A DNA stretch of 64,000 nt, taken from assembly GCF_900163865.1 (NCBI RefSeq), contig NZ_FUKU01000042.1:31738-95737 (forward strand). Reading direction: 5' to 3'. This document shows, piece by piece, positions 18,002-27,753 of the stretch (the first letter of the stretch is position 1; every line of letters starts with the position of its first letter). The DNA is from Sphingobacterium sp. JB170. Lineage in GTDB: Bacteria; Bacteroidota; Bacteroidia; Sphingobacteriales; Sphingobacteriaceae. Both the position numbers and the translations under genes were made by a program. Under the pieces are notes generated by a model that was given only the letters and a program-made list of their open reading frames with translations, was not told the DNA's origin and did no database searches.

Positions 18002-18448
18002 ATGCCAGTAAAAAAAATCACATTATTTATGTTGACATTAATAGTTACCGTTGGTTTACCCTCCGCTCATGGGCAAGACAAAAGCGTTACCGAAGTCGAG
18101 GAAGCAGTAAACAATCTTGTAAAAGCAATGTTGCACCCCTCGGAGCCGGCCCTTAAAAATTTATCCATCGAACAATTGACCTACGGACATTCTAGCGGGA
18201 AAGTGGAAAGTCAACAAGAATTTATCGGCACCTTGGTATCGGGCACTTCAGTATTTGAACAGATCGAAATTGAGAATCAAACCGTTCAAGTAATAGAGAA
18301 TACAGCAATCGTGCGTCATACCCTACTCGCAAAAACAAACGACCCTGGAAATGGGCCGGCGAGTATCAAATTAGGCATTGCCCTTACCTGGATAAAGACT
18401 CAAGGGACATGGAAGTTATTAAGCCGTCAAGCATTCAAGCTACCCTAG
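18002..18448 (+). CDS. Secreted NTF2-like (SnoaL/DUF4440-type) protein
   Basis: This 148-residue protein has a signal peptide (MPVKKITLFMLTLIVTVG to HGQ) and a cystatin/NTF2-like fold: helix EVEEAVNNLVKAML, strands around QLTYGHSSGKVES, and the terminal TWIKTQGTWKLLSRQAF typical of DUF4440-like proteins. These small cone-shaped domains bind or convert small ligands; the substrate is unknown. It diverges from rocD and converges on the cold-shock-domain gene, sharing a bidirectional terminator. Confidence 0.82.
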   Translation: MPVKKITLFMLTLIVTVGLPSAHGQDKSVTEVEEAVNNLVKAMLHPSEPALKNLSIEQLTYGHSSGKVESQQEFIGTLVSGTSVFEQIEIENQTVQVIENTAIVRHTLLAKTNDPGNGPASIKLGIALTWIKTQGTWKLLSRQAFKLP

Positions 18449-18470
18449 AAAGGGTCGGCAAAAAAACTAA

Positions 18471-18511
18471 AAAAATAGCGGGATAAACTAATGTCGTATC
18501 CCGCTATTTTT
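18471..18511. terminator. Bidirectional terminator
   Basis: AAAAATAGCGGGATA (18471-18485) and TATCCCGCTATTTTT (18497-18511) form a perfect stem with A and T tracts on both sides, serving the convergent NTF2-like and cold-shock-domain genes. Confidence 0.85.
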
Positions 18512-18530
18512 ATGAAAATTCAAACAATTG

Positions 18531-18959
18531 TTAACTTAAAATCACTTCAGAGATCTGATTTCCTTGCTTAGTACGAATAAATTTGTACTTCACATGCTGA
18601 TCCAGGCGTAACACAATCCCCGCAATTTTATCGTTAAAATAAACGGTCTGTTTTGTTAGATTATCTCGGATGAAACCATAGTGTCCCTCATTATTATAAT
18701 AAGAAACTTTTCCATGGTGATATTCATCTTCGTCACTCGTTGGACGCAATAGATCCTCTTCCTTAAATTCGTATTTTTTCTCTGGAGGTGTATTTGAAAT
18801 ATTCCCAAATTCGTCAACATACGCAAACATTTCTTCTAATGCTTTACCTTTGTTGTTATCGGATTTGTGAAGTTCCTTTTTTTCTTGCTTCTGTTGTCTT
18901 TTCTGTTGTTGCTTCTTAACGCGCTCTTTTTTGTTAAATGTAATTTGGCTTCTACCCAT
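18531..18959 (-). CDS. Cold-shock-domain protein with basic N-terminal extension
   Basis: This 142-residue protein has a highly charged Lys/Gln-rich N-terminus (about 10-40) and a C-terminal cold-shock/OB-like domain (about 82-142): GKVSYYNNEGHYGFIRDN corresponds to the GTVKWFN...GFI RNP1 segment, and TVYFND to RNP2. It is probably an RNA-binding protein. The extended form, opening MGRSQITFNKKE, is widespread in Bacteroidetes and differs from the roughly 70-residue CspA proteins. It is monocistronic. Confidence 0.85.
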   Translation of the reverse strand: MGRSQITFNKKERVKKQQQKRQQKQEKKELHKSDNNKGKALEEMFAYVDEFGNISNTPPEKKYEFKEEDLLRPTSDEDEYHHGKVSYYNNEGHYGFIRDNLTKQTVYFNDKIAGIVLRLDQHVKYKFIRTKQGNQISEVILS

Positions 18960-19188
18960 TCAATGAAATTAATTATTTTAAATTATTAGAAATGCTATAT
19001 GTCTTAACACTTCGTATTTTAGAGCTTTATCGAAAGATAAAAGGCGGTGTTAAAGGTATATGTGCAAAGATACGAAATTCACCACCCATTTCCAAATTCT
19101 ATCTACCCCATGAACAAGCACTTAAGCCGTTAGATAACCACCTGAGCCAGGCCGAATTAATATCATTTAACCGAAGTGTCAGTGCCCA

Positions 19189-20472
19189 TTATACCTGGGG
19201 AAGCGTGTACCCATTATGATATTCTGCACGTAAAAATGTGTTTGCTTGCGCATCGGTAAATTGACGTTTTTGCTTGTCCCAATACAATTTTTTACCCGTT
19301 TTGTAGGCTATATTACCCATTTGCGAGAAAATCGCGATATGGGCGCCCGCCTGAACAGGGGCATGAAGCAGCGCGGTGTCTTTTTTATGAATTGCAGCAA
19401 CAAAATTCTGCATATGCATCAATAGTCCATCATCACTGGACGGCTGCAAAGCTATGGCTTCCATACGATCACCCTCGGGAATTACCTCCCAACCATTGCG
19501 ATCTAACACGAGTGTTCCATTATTTCCAATAAAGGAGACGCCATGATTTCTGTTATACGGCCCTAAATCAATTCCATTGGCATGTTCCCACTGAATATTA
19601 AAATCATCAAATTCAAAAACTGTGGTCAACGTATCGGGCGTCTCGGCAGCGTCATCGGGATAAGCGAACTTACCTCCGGCCGCCATAACAGATTTTGGAT
19701 CTGAAACTTTCATACCTAATAAGGCATAATCGAGCATATGAACACCCCAGTCGGTCATAAGTCCTCCGGCATAATCCCAGAACCAACGAAACTCGAAATG
19801 AAAACGATTTGGATTGAACGGACGTTTCTTAGCGGGGCCAAGCCATCTGTCGTAGTGTACACCAGCCGGAACGGCAGTATCAGGCTTCACCGGAATACTC
19901 TTCATCCAGCCCTGGTATGCCCAAGCTTTCACCAGTCGTACTTTGCCCAGTTTTCCCGAATGCACAAAGTCAACCGCATCTTTGAAATGCTTTTGGCTGC
20001 GTTGCCACTGCCCGACCTGAACTATACGGTTGTACTTTGTTGTCGCAGCCACCATCGCTTCACATTCATGAATGGAGTTCCCTAACGGTTTCTCGACATA
20101 TACATGTTTCCCTGCAGCTACCGCATCGATCATCTGTAAACAGTGCCAGTGGTCAGGCGTACCAATAATAACAGCATCGATACGCTTATTTTCCAAAAGC
20201 TCCTTGTAATCTATATATCGCTCTACTTTGATATTCTTGGCTGCAAGTTCCGCGATACGCTTATCTAAAACATTTTCATCCACATCGCATAGCGCGATAC
20301 ATTCGACATTAGGCACCTTCAAGATCGCGGTTAAGTCTGCCCAGCCCATACCATTCACACCAATTAACGCGACCCGAAGCGGTTCATTATTCATCGTTTG
20401 GGCAGAAGCTTTATAAAACATACCGCTAGCTGCAAGCACAGCGGCGCTTCGTATAAAATCTTTTCTTTTCAT
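19189..20472 (-). CDS. Gfo/Idh/MocA family oxidoreductase, exported form
   Basis: This 427-residue protein has a Tat-like but not strictly twin-arginine signal (MKRKDFIRSAAVLAASGMF to SAQ), a Rossmann motif (VALIGVNGMGW), the EKP signature (YVEKPLGNS), and the family C-terminal half (GGLMTDWGVHMLDYALLG). Such enzymes oxidise or reduce sugars using NAD(P). It lies 22 nt downstream of a closely similar paralog on the same strand and clearly arose by duplication. The two differ mainly at the N-terminus, where only this one has an export signal. The substrate is unknown. Confidence 0.9.
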   Translation of the reverse strand: MKRKDFIRSAAVLAASGMFYKASAQTMNNEPLRVALIGVNGMGWADLTAILKVPNVECIALCDVDENVLDKRIAELAAKNIKVERYIDYKELLENKRIDAVIIGTPDHWHCLQMIDAVAAGKHVYVEKPLGNSIHECEAMVAATTKYNRIVQVGQWQRSQKHFKDAVDFVHSGKLGKVRLVKAWAYQGWMKSIPVKPDTAVPAGVHYDRWLGPAKKRPFNPNRFHFEFRWFWDYAGGLMTDWGVHMLDYALLGMKVSDPKSVMAAGGKFAYPDDAAETPDTLTTVFEFDDFNIQWEHANGIDLGPYNRNHGVSFIGNNGTLVLDRNGWEVIPEGDRMEAIALQPSSDDGLLMHMQNFVAAIHKKDTALLHAPVQAGAHIAIFSQMGNIAYKTGKKLYWDKQKRQFTDAQANTFLRAEYHNGYTLPQV

Positions 20473-20494
20473 GTATAAATTAGTTTTTCGTTGA

Positions 20495-21718
20495 TTAATC
20501 TTTAAAGTGCGGCAATTGATAACCGTTATGATAAGTCGCAGTCAATAATTTATTTGCTTCTTCTTGCTCAAACATATTATTTGTTGCATCCCAAATCAAC
20601 TTATCCCCCGTCCGGTAAGCAATATTAGCCATCTGCGAGAGTTTAGCAATATGGGCCGCTTGCTGTATCGGCGCATGAACGTGTCGCGGGTTACCGTCAC
20701 GCACGGCATTGATAAAATTTACCATGTGCCGCTCGAGTCCGTTGTCCACCTTGGGCTGCACCGGAACGCTCTGCATTCGATCTTTCTCGGCAATCACTTC
20801 CCAGCCCCCTCTATCGAGTACCAGCGTCCCCTTATCACCTATGAAAGCAATACCGTGCTCCCTTCCATAGGGGCCGTTACTTATACTCGTTGCATGCTCC
20901 CAGACAATATTAAAACCATCAAATTCATAAACAGCGGTTAATGTATCCGGGGTGTCACCAGCATCATCTGGATAAGCGAATTTACCGCCCATCGCCATAA
21001 TTGCCGTCGGTGTTGAAGCTTTCATACCCAGTAGTGCATAATCCAGCAGGTGTACACCCCAGTCAGTCATCAATCCACCCGCATATTCCCAATACCAACG
21101 AAAGTTGTAATGGAAACGGTTGGGATTAAATGGCCTCCGCGCAGCGGGTCCCTGCCATGTCAGATAATCAACTCCCGCCGGAACCGGCCCATCGGGCATC
21201 TCAGGCACACGTTTTTTCCAACCTAGATATGCCCATGATTTTACTGTCCGTATTTTACCAAGTTTACCACTGTGAACGAACTTGACGGCGTCATTGAAAT
21301 GTTTCTGACTACGTTGCCATTGTCCAACTTGTACAACGCGCTGATATTTATGTTGTGCTTGAATAAGCAGATCACACTCCCCAATGGAATTGGCGAGAGG
21401 CTTTTCTACATACACGTCTTTACCCGCCTGCATGGCGTCTATAGCCTGCAAACAGTGCCAATGATCGGGCGTTGCCACAATCACGACATCGATATCGGCC
21501 TCGGATAACATTTTTTTATGGTCCTTATACCATTTGGGCTTCATACCCATTTCTTCCAGTTCCTTTGATCGTTCATTAAGTACAAGGTCATCGATATCAC
21601 ATATGGCGACACAAGTCACATCTGGAACTTTCAAGATCGCTTGAAGGTTATTCCACCCCATTCCTTTAAGGCCGATTGCCCCCACTCGAATTGTCTTATT
21701 TAAATTATAATGCGTCAT
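20495..21718 (-). CDS. Gfo/Idh/MocA family oxidoreductase, cytoplasmic paralog
   Basis: This 407-residue paralog has Rossmann motif VGAIGLKGMGW, catalytic EKP (YVEKPLANS) and GGLMTDWGVHLLDYALLG. It shares long stretches with the downstream gene (VVQVGQWQRSQKHF, RRPFNPNRFH) but begins directly with MTHYNLNKTIRV and has no signal peptide. It is the first gene of the two-gene unit. The differing N-termini imply that the pair acts in different compartments. The substrate is not deducible. Confidence 0.9.
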   Translation of the reverse strand: MTHYNLNKTIRVGAIGLKGMGWNNLQAILKVPDVTCVAICDIDDLVLNERSKELEEMGMKPKWYKDHKKMLSEADIDVVIVATPDHWHCLQAIDAMQAGKDVYVEKPLANSIGECDLLIQAQHKYQRVVQVGQWQRSQKHFNDAVKFVHSGKLGKIRTVKSWAYLGWKKRVPEMPDGPVPAGVDYLTWQGPAARRPFNPNRFHYNFRWYWEYAGGLMTDWGVHLLDYALLGMKASTPTAIMAMGGKFAYPDDAGDTPDTLTAVYEFDGFNIVWEHATSISNGPYGREHGIAFIGDKGTLVLDRGGWEVIAEKDRMQSVPVQPKVDNGLERHMVNFINAVRDGNPRHVHAPIQQAAHIAKLSQMANIAYRTGDKLIWDATNNMFEQEEANKLLTATYHNGYQLPHFKD

Positions 21719-21874
21719 TTATTTTATAAGGTTTATGCTGAAGAGCAAAAGCAATATACGAATTTTCCCATCATCTAAGAATGATCAAAAAAATCTGGGC
21801 GATATTGTTACATTTTAGCGCTCCCCTTTTTTTCCGTACCTTTAAATGAAAACTATTACACACAAAAGCGCCTG

Positions 21875-22432
21875 ATGAAAATCTACATAAAAAACATGGT
21901 TTGTGATCGCTGTAAAATGGCTGTGGAATCACAGCTAAAGCAGCTCGGTTTCACACCTGTAGTGGTGAAGTTGGGAGAAATAGAGATAAAAGAATCCGAG
22001 CTGGGCAGTAAAAAAGAACAACTCATAAACAACCTGTATCAATTGGGTTTCGAGCTCTTGGAGAACGACAAAAAGGCGTTCGTACAGCAAATAAAAGCAC
22101 TTATTATCGAGCACATTCAACAGGATCACATCCTCCGATATAACCTTTCGGATTACCTGGCTAAGCAATCAGGAAAGAGCTACGCGTATATTAGTTCGGT
22201 ATTTAAAGAGGTCGAAGGGTATACTTTAGAAAAATATTATATACGTCAACGAATTGAAAGGGTGAAGGAGCTACTCAGCTATGCGGAGCTAAACTTGAAC
22301 GAAATTGCTTATAAACTCCATTACAGTAGCGTTGCCCATCTGAGCACCCAATTTAAACAAATAACGGGCATGTCACCCACAGCCTATAAAAAACAAAACA
22401 ACCATAACCGAATTCCACTCGACCGCGTGTAG
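21875..22432 (+). CDS. HMA-like domain fused to AraC-type HTH regulator (copper-linked)
   Basis: This 185-residue protein combines an N-terminal ferredoxin-like metal-binding domain (about 1-65) with the CxxC motif NMVCDRCK (Cys10, Cys13) and a C-terminal AraC-type double HTH (about 85-180, with LNEIAYKLHYSSVAHLSTQFK and TGMSPTAYKK). It lies 217 nt upstream of the copper ATPase gene on the same strand, so it probably binds copper or silver through the CxxC and controls that gene. Metal sensing is an inference from fusion and position. The architecture occurs in Bacteroidetes but differs from classical CueR or CsoR copper sensors. Confidence 0.85.
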   Translation: MKIYIKNMVCDRCKMAVESQLKQLGFTPVVVKLGEIEIKESELGSKKEQLINNLYQLGFELLENDKKAFVQQIKALIIEHIQQDHILRYNLSDYLAKQSGKSYAYISSVFKEVEGYTLEKYYIRQRIERVKELLSYAELNLNEIAYKLHYSSVAHLSTQFKQITGMSPTAYKKQNNHNRIPLDRV

Positions 22433-22649
22433 CCTGCCATTGCTTTAAGGCTTGTGCACGTCATCGCCCCATCCCTCCTCTTACTCTTAAATTCTATAAT
22501 TTTTTGGCGGAATAATATAATAAAAACCTACAAAACGTTTCGATATTTGTATTGTTTAGATAACAAGATTCAATCCGATTTTCAAGCCGAGCACTGCCTA
22601 TGAAAGCAAATCCTCTTGCTTGGAAAATCACCATTTAGAACACATTAGT

Positions 22650-25295
22650 ATGACCAAACAATATAAAATTTCTGGTATGACTTGTAGTGGTTGTAAAGCA
22701 ACCGTAGAACGTAAACTAAATGAGTTACGTGGCGTTCAGGCCACCGTAAACCTAGAAACGGCAACAGCAACGATAGAACAAGATGGCAAATATTCTTTGC
22801 CTGATCTCCAAAAACAGCTAGCTACTGCGGGCGGCGCTTATCAAATTCACGATCTACATACTACGGTTATCACAAAAGACAAAGAGCAGCAACCCTCACC
22901 TAGCGGCCGTTATATATGCCCTATGTTGTGTGAAGGCGACCATAAAGTTTACCACGAACAAGGCAGGTGTCCGGTATGCAATATGTTTTTAGTCCCGATC
23001 GAGACGATCGATCAACATACACACGCCAATCATCATCATGAAAAAAAGTCTCCTCCAGCGGAAAACGCTGGTAAATATTATTGCCCTATGATGTGCGAAG
23101 GGGATAAGGTTTATGACCAGCCGGGCTCATGCCCAATTTGCGGCATGAATCTAGAAAAGATTCCAGCGTTAACTTTGCGTACGGAGTATAGCTGCCCGAT
23201 GCACCCCGAAGTGAAACAAAATCACCCTGGCAACTGTCCGATTTGCGGAATGAATCTGGTAGGTAATACACTTGAGGAGGAAGAAGATACCACTTACAAA
23301 AATCTCCGTCGAATGTTCTGGATTAGCTTCGCACTGACACTCCCACTGTTCATCATTGCAATGGGCGATATGCTACCTGGCAAAATAATAAGCCAGGTTA
23401 TCCCACCTGCAGTAAACCCCTATATACAGCTGATTCTGACTCTTCCGGTTGTGTTTTACACTTGCTGGATGTTCTTCCGACTGGCGTGGACGTCATTCAA
23501 AACATGGAATTTGAATATGTTCAGTCTGATTGGTCTTGGCGCGGGAGCTGCGTTTATTTACAGTCTTGTAGCGCTATTTTTTCCATCGATATTCCCTGAC
23601 GAACTGCTCGGTCAGCACGGCGAACCACCACTTTATTTCGAATCAGTTAGCGTTATTTTGACACTCGTGCTACTCGGACAGCTTATGGAGGCCAAAGCGC
23701 ATTCTAGAACAAACTCTGCGATGAAAGAGTTAATCAAATTGGCACCAGCAGAAGCAATTCGTGTTCAGGGATCCAATGAAGAAAGAATCGCGGTATCCGA
23801 TATTGCAGTAGGTGATACCTTACGTGTGCGCGCTGGCGATAAAATACCTATCGATGGCAAAATAATAGAAGGATCAAGTAGCATTGATGAATCTATGATT
23901 ACCGGAGAGCCCATTCCTGTTGAAAAGGAGGTGGACAGCCCCGTGATTGGCGGAACTATTAATGGGAATCATACATTTTTAATGCAAGCAGAGCACGTAG
24001 GGAACCAAACGCTCCTTGCGCAAATTATTCAACTAGTGAACGATGCTAGCCGAAGTCAGGCACCGATCCAGAAGCTCACCGATAAGATATCACGTGTTTT
24101 TGTGCCTGTGGTTATGATCATTGCCTTTGTCACTTTCTTGACCTGGTATTTCAGTGGAATAGATAACAAGTTGGCCTTTGCGCTCTCGAATATGTTAGCG
24201 GTCTTGATCGTTGCTTGCCCATGTGCATTGGGGCTCGCGACACCCATGTCCGTTATGGTAGGGATTGGAAAGGGGGCAAAAAATGGCATCCTTATCAAAA
24301 ATGCAGAAGCTTTAGAAAACCTTCAAAAAGTTGACACCTTGATCGTCGATAAAACCGGCACCTTGACCCAGGGGCGTCCTAGCGTATCGGAGATCTGGCC
24401 GAACGAACAAAACGTTCTCACGAAGAAAGACATTCTACAAATTGCCGCATCGGTAAATAAAACGAGCTCACATCCGCTCGCTCAAGCCATGATGAACAGC
24501 GCGAAGGAGCAGAACCTGCAGCTATTGGATTTAATAAACTTTGAAAACATCCCCGGAAAAGGGGTTTCCGGACAGATTCATCATATGCAAGTCCTACTCG
24601 GAACCGAAAAATTAATCAGCGAGCACCATGTTGAGCTTCCAAAGGACCTGAGCACTAAAATCACACAAGCGCAAAAACAAGGCAACAGTATCTCTATACT
24701 TGCGGTGGACAAAAAATACGCCGGCCTGCTGACCATCATTGATCAGGTGAAACAATCTAGTAAAGAGGCAATCGAGCACATCCAAGATCAAGGCATCACT
24801 GTCCATATGTTTACCGGTGACAACCCAAACACCGCGCAGGTTGTCGCTAAAAAAACAGGCATAGAATTCGTCAAAGCTAGTATGATGCCCGCGGATAAGC
24901 TCCAAGCGATAAAAAAACTGCAGCAAGAGGGGAAAATTGTCGCGATGGCCGGCGATGGCATAAACGATGCACCTGCGTTAACGCAAGCTAACGTTGGTAT
25001 CGCTATGGGGAACGGAACAGACATCGCCATGCAGAGTGCCCAAATAACGCTCATAAAAGGCGACCTTCTGGGGATAGAAAAAGCAATAATGCTTAGTCAC
25101 AAGATGATGCGGAACGTAAAGCAAAATCTACTCTTTGCCTTTTTATACAATATCATCGGTATCCCTATAGCTGCGGGCATCTTATACTCCAGCTTTGGCA
25201 TTTTGATGTCGCCAATGATTGCTGCTGCAGCAATGAGCCTGAGCTCTGTTTCGGTAATCCTCAACTCCTTAAAGTTAAACGGTTCGAAACTTTAA
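22650..25295 (+). CDS. copA: Copper-translocating P1B-type ATPase with three HMBD metal-binding domains
   Basis: This protein of about 881 residues starts at the ATG at 22650 ([15 protein letters not shown]). A TTG 30 nt upstream is less likely. Domains in order: HMA with GMTCSGC (about 1-70); three heavy-metal-binding domains, each with a CPM motif and a later CPxCxM motif (CPVCNM, then CPICGM twice; about 85-205); membrane helices; actuator with TGEP; CPC at 523-525; phosphorylation DKTGT with Asp567; hinge [11 protein letters not shown] and these metal domains indicate Cu(I) or Ag(I) export from the cytoplasm. A His-rich linker ([10 protein letters not shown]) follows the first HMBD. It is adjacent to the HMA-AraC regulator. 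Confidence 0.95.
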   Translation: MTKQYKISGMTCSGCKATVERKLNELRGVQATVNLETATATIEQDGKYSLPDLQKQLATAGGAYQIHDLHTTVITKDKEQQPSPSGRYICPMLCEGDHKVYHEQGRCPVCNMFLVPIETIDQHTHANHHHEKKSPPAENAGKYYCPMMCEGDKVYDQPGSCPICGMNLEKIPALTLRTEYSCPMHPEVKQNHPGNCPICGMNLVGNTLEEEEDTTYKNLRRMFWISFALTLPLFIIAMGDMLPGKIISQVIPPAVNPYIQLILTLPVVFYTCWMFFRLAWTSFKTWNLNMFSLIGLGAGAAFIYSLVALFFPSIFPDELLGQHGEPPLYFESVSVILTLVLLGQLMEAKAHSRTNSAMKELIKLAPAEAIRVQGSNEERIAVSDIAVGDTLRVRAGDKIPIDGKIIEGSSSIDESMITGEPIPVEKEVDSPVIGGTINGNHTFLMQAEHVGNQTLLAQIIQLVNDASRSQAPIQKLTDKISRVFVPVVMIIAFVTFLTWYFSGIDNKLAFALSNMLAVLIVACPCALGLATPMSVMVGIGKGAKNGILIKNAEALENLQKVDTLIVDKTGTLTQGRPSVSEIWPNEQNVLTKKDILQIAASVNKTSSHPLAQAMMNSAKEQNLQLLDLINFENIPGKGVSGQIHHMQVLLGTEKLISEHHVELPKDLSTKITQAQKQGNSISILAVDKKYAGLLTIIDQVKQSSKEAIEHIQDQGITVHMFTGDNPNTAQVVAKKTGIEFVKASMMPADKLQAIKKLQQEGKIVAMAGDGINDAPALTQANVGIAMGNGTDIAMQSAQITLIKGDLLGIEKAIMLSHKMMRNVKQNLLFAFLYNIIGIPIAAGILYSSFGILMSPMIAAAAMSLSSVSVILNSLKLNGSKL

Positions 25296-25303
25296 CAAGC
25301 TCC

Positions 25304-25357
25304 CAAAAAAAGAACCTCCCTTTTTGCGAACATATAGCTTGCAAAAAGGGAGGTTCT
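25304..25357. terminator. Terminator between convergent copA and GH92 genes
   Basis: A perfect 17-bp stem (25311-25327 with 25341-25357) has a 13-nt loop. An A tract at 25304-25311 becomes a U tract for the leftward GH92 transcript, so it is strongest on the minus strand. Confidence 0.82.
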
Positions 25358-25380
25358 AATCTCTAAAATGTATACAACCC

Positions 25381-27678
25381 TTAGATATCGTCTTTACTCA
25401 GCGAGAAAGGTAAATCTCCTTTATTTACGCCGCGATTTTTATTCGGTTCGGACTGCATATCAAAAGAAATATTAGCGCCCTTTACAAGTTCGCTATGTTT
25501 AATATAATTCTTCGTGTAATTTTTCCCATTCCATTTCATCGCATTGATGTATCTGTTTTCATTCGAATTGTTTTCCGCTTTAATGGATACTTGTTTTCCA
25601 TTGGATAAATGTAGAGTCGCCTTTTTGAACAATGGTGCTCCCAAAATATACTCGTCCGTAGCTGGAGTAACCGGATAAAATCCGAGCGCAGAAAAAACAT
25701 ACCAAGCAGATGTTTGCCCGTTATCTTCGTCGCCACAATAACCATCAGGATTCGGTGAATACATACGATTCATCGTTTCACGAACCCAATATTGCGTTTT
25801 CCACGGCGCACCGACATGATTATAAAGGTAGATCATATGTTGAATAGGCTGGTTCCCGTGTGCATATTGTCCCATATTAGCAACTTGCATCTCGCGGATC
25901 TCATGAATAGGAAATCCATAGTAAGAATCATCAAATACGGGTGGCAGGCTGAACACCGAATCCAACTTAATTTCCATCGCTTGATGCCCCCCCAACAGGT
26001 TCGCTAACCCTTCAATATCCTGAAAAACAGACCAGGTATAATGCCAGCTATTTCCTTCGGTAAACGCGTCCCCCCATTTAAACGGATTAAACGGAGATTG
26101 GAATTCACCATTTTTATTTTTACCACGCATTAAACCTGTTGCCGGGTCGAATAGATTTTTATAATTGAACGAGCGGGCCTTATAGAGCTTCTGATCCTTT
26201 TCGGGCTTATCCAGCGCTTTTGCAAGCTGATAGATCGAAAAGTCATCATAAGCATATTCTAGTGTTCGTGCTGCGTTTTCATTGATATCTACATCATACG
26301 GCACGTAACCTAACTCCTTATAATAAGAGGCTCCAGCACGGCCTACCGCAGGTAGCGGTCCTGCATTGTTCGCTCCATGGAGCAATGCTTCGTAGAGCGT
26401 TTCAATATCTTTGGAGCGTATCCCTTTAACCCACGCGTCAGCAACGACCGAGGCCGAGTTATTCCCCACCATGACGCTACGTAATCCTGGGCTCGCCCAT
26501 TCAGGTAGCCACCCACTCTCGCGGTACGCATTAGCGAGTCCTTCCTGCATTTTTTCACTGACTTCTGGATACATTAAATTTAGGAATGGAAAAAGGCTCC
26601 GGAAAGTATCCCAGAATCCCGTATCGGTGAACATATATCCAGGTAAAACCTCGCCATTGTAGGGTGAATAATGCACCACTTGTCCTTGCTCGTCGATTTC
26701 ATAAAACATTCGCGGGAATAATAACGAGCGGTACAAACAGGAATAGAAGGTTCTCATATCATCGATCGTACCACCTTCAATTTCAATTTTTTTGAGCTCG
26801 GTATTCCAAATATCTTCACCCTTCGCGACCTGCTCATCGAACGTCACGCCGTCGAGCTCTTTCAAATTAATGGCCGCCTGTTCTTTTGAAATAAATGAAG
26901 ACGCTACTTTTACAAGTATTTGATCTCCTCGATTAGCAATCTGAAAACCAACGAGTGCTCCCACGTGATCGGCCTTCACGAGATAACGATCCTCGCTAAG
27001 TACGGAGTCGGCGAAGGTCGCAATATTTGCAAACGGATGATCAAACTCCAACACATAATAATTTTTAAAATTATCGGGTACTCCCCCACTGTTCTTGGTC
27101 GAATAACCAATTATCTTTTGCTCCTTGGGCAATACCTCTACATAAGAACCTTTATCAAATGCATCCAGGAGTACATACGCCTCATCGGTCTTAGGAAAAG
27201 TAAGACGGAAATATGCCGCACGTTCAGTCGGCGTAATTTCGGTGGTCACGTCGTAGTCCGCTAGATAGACCGAGTAATAATGTGGCTTGGCAACTTCCGC
27301 TTTATGTGAGAAGTGACTAGCGCGCTTTTCCTCATCGAACGATTTCACGCCCACCATAGGCATAATAGAGAACTGACCGTAATCATTCATCCATGGTGAG
27401 GGTTGATGGGTCTGCTTAAAACCACGCAACTTTTCAGCGGTATAGCTATACATCCAGCCATCACCCATTTTTCCAGACTGCGGGCTCCAGAAATTCATTC
27501 CCCATGGCAAGGCAATAGCGGGATATGTGTTTCCGGTAGAAAACATATAAGTGGACTGCGTACCGACCAGTGTACTCACCAAGTCGATCGGATTTTCCAC
27601 TTTATCGATTGTCTGGCTGTGGGCAAAAAGCAGACTCCCGCTTAAGAAAATTGTTGTTAAAAATTTAAATTTCATCAA
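25381..27678 (-). CDS. GH92 family glycosidase (alpha-mannosidase type)
   Basis: This 765-residue secreted enzyme has a signal peptide (MMKFKFLTTIFLSGSLLFAHS), an N-terminal beta-sandwich (about 25-260, with VGTQSTYMFSTGNTYPA and WMYSYTAEKLRGFKQTHQ) and an (alpha/alpha)6 catalytic domain containing GYCGDEDNGQTSAWYVFSALGFYPV, whose acidic residues match the GH92 centre. GH92 enzymes are calcium-dependent exo-alpha-mannosidases acting on host or yeast glycans. Linkage specificity cannot be read. It is not inside a SusCD locus. The second Met is an equally good start. Confidence 0.93.
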   Translation of the reverse strand: MMKFKFLTTIFLSGSLLFAHSQTIDKVENPIDLVSTLVGTQSTYMFSTGNTYPAIALPWGMNFWSPQSGKMGDGWMYSYTAEKLRGFKQTHQPSPWMNDYGQFSIMPMVGVKSFDEEKRASHFSHKAEVAKPHYYSVYLADYDVTTEITPTERAAYFRLTFPKTDEAYVLLDAFDKGSYVEVLPKEQKIIGYSTKNSGGVPDNFKNYYVLEFDHPFANIATFADSVLSEDRYLVKADHVGALVGFQIANRGDQILVKVASSFISKEQAAINLKELDGVTFDEQVAKGEDIWNTELKKIEIEGGTIDDMRTFYSCLYRSLLFPRMFYEIDEQGQVVHYSPYNGEVLPGYMFTDTGFWDTFRSLFPFLNLMYPEVSEKMQEGLANAYRESGWLPEWASPGLRSVMVGNNSASVVADAWVKGIRSKDIETLYEALLHGANNAGPLPAVGRAGASYYKELGYVPYDVDINENAARTLEYAYDDFSIYQLAKALDKPEKDQKLYKARSFNYKNLFDPATGLMRGKNKNGEFQSPFNPFKWGDAFTEGNSWHYTWSVFQDIEGLANLLGGHQAMEIKLDSVFSLPPVFDDSYYGFPIHEIREMQVANMGQYAHGNQPIQHMIYLYNHVGAPWKTQYWVRETMNRMYSPNPDGYCGDEDNGQTSAWYVFSALGFYPVTPATDEYILGAPLFKKATLHLSNGKQVSIKAENNSNENRYINAMKWNGKNYTKNYIKHSELVKGANISFDMQSEPNKNRGVNKGDLPFSLSKDDI

Positions 27679-27753
27679 TTTATCGGCTTATTTAAGAATC
27701 CTCTAAAGTAAACAAAAATATCTAAAAACCGATAGCTAAAAGTATTTAGCATA

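Noticed and set aside
18992..19219. A 75-codon plus-strand frame upstream of the Gfo/Idh gene end
   Set aside because: It overlaps the 3' end of the oxidoreductase and has no family resemblance.
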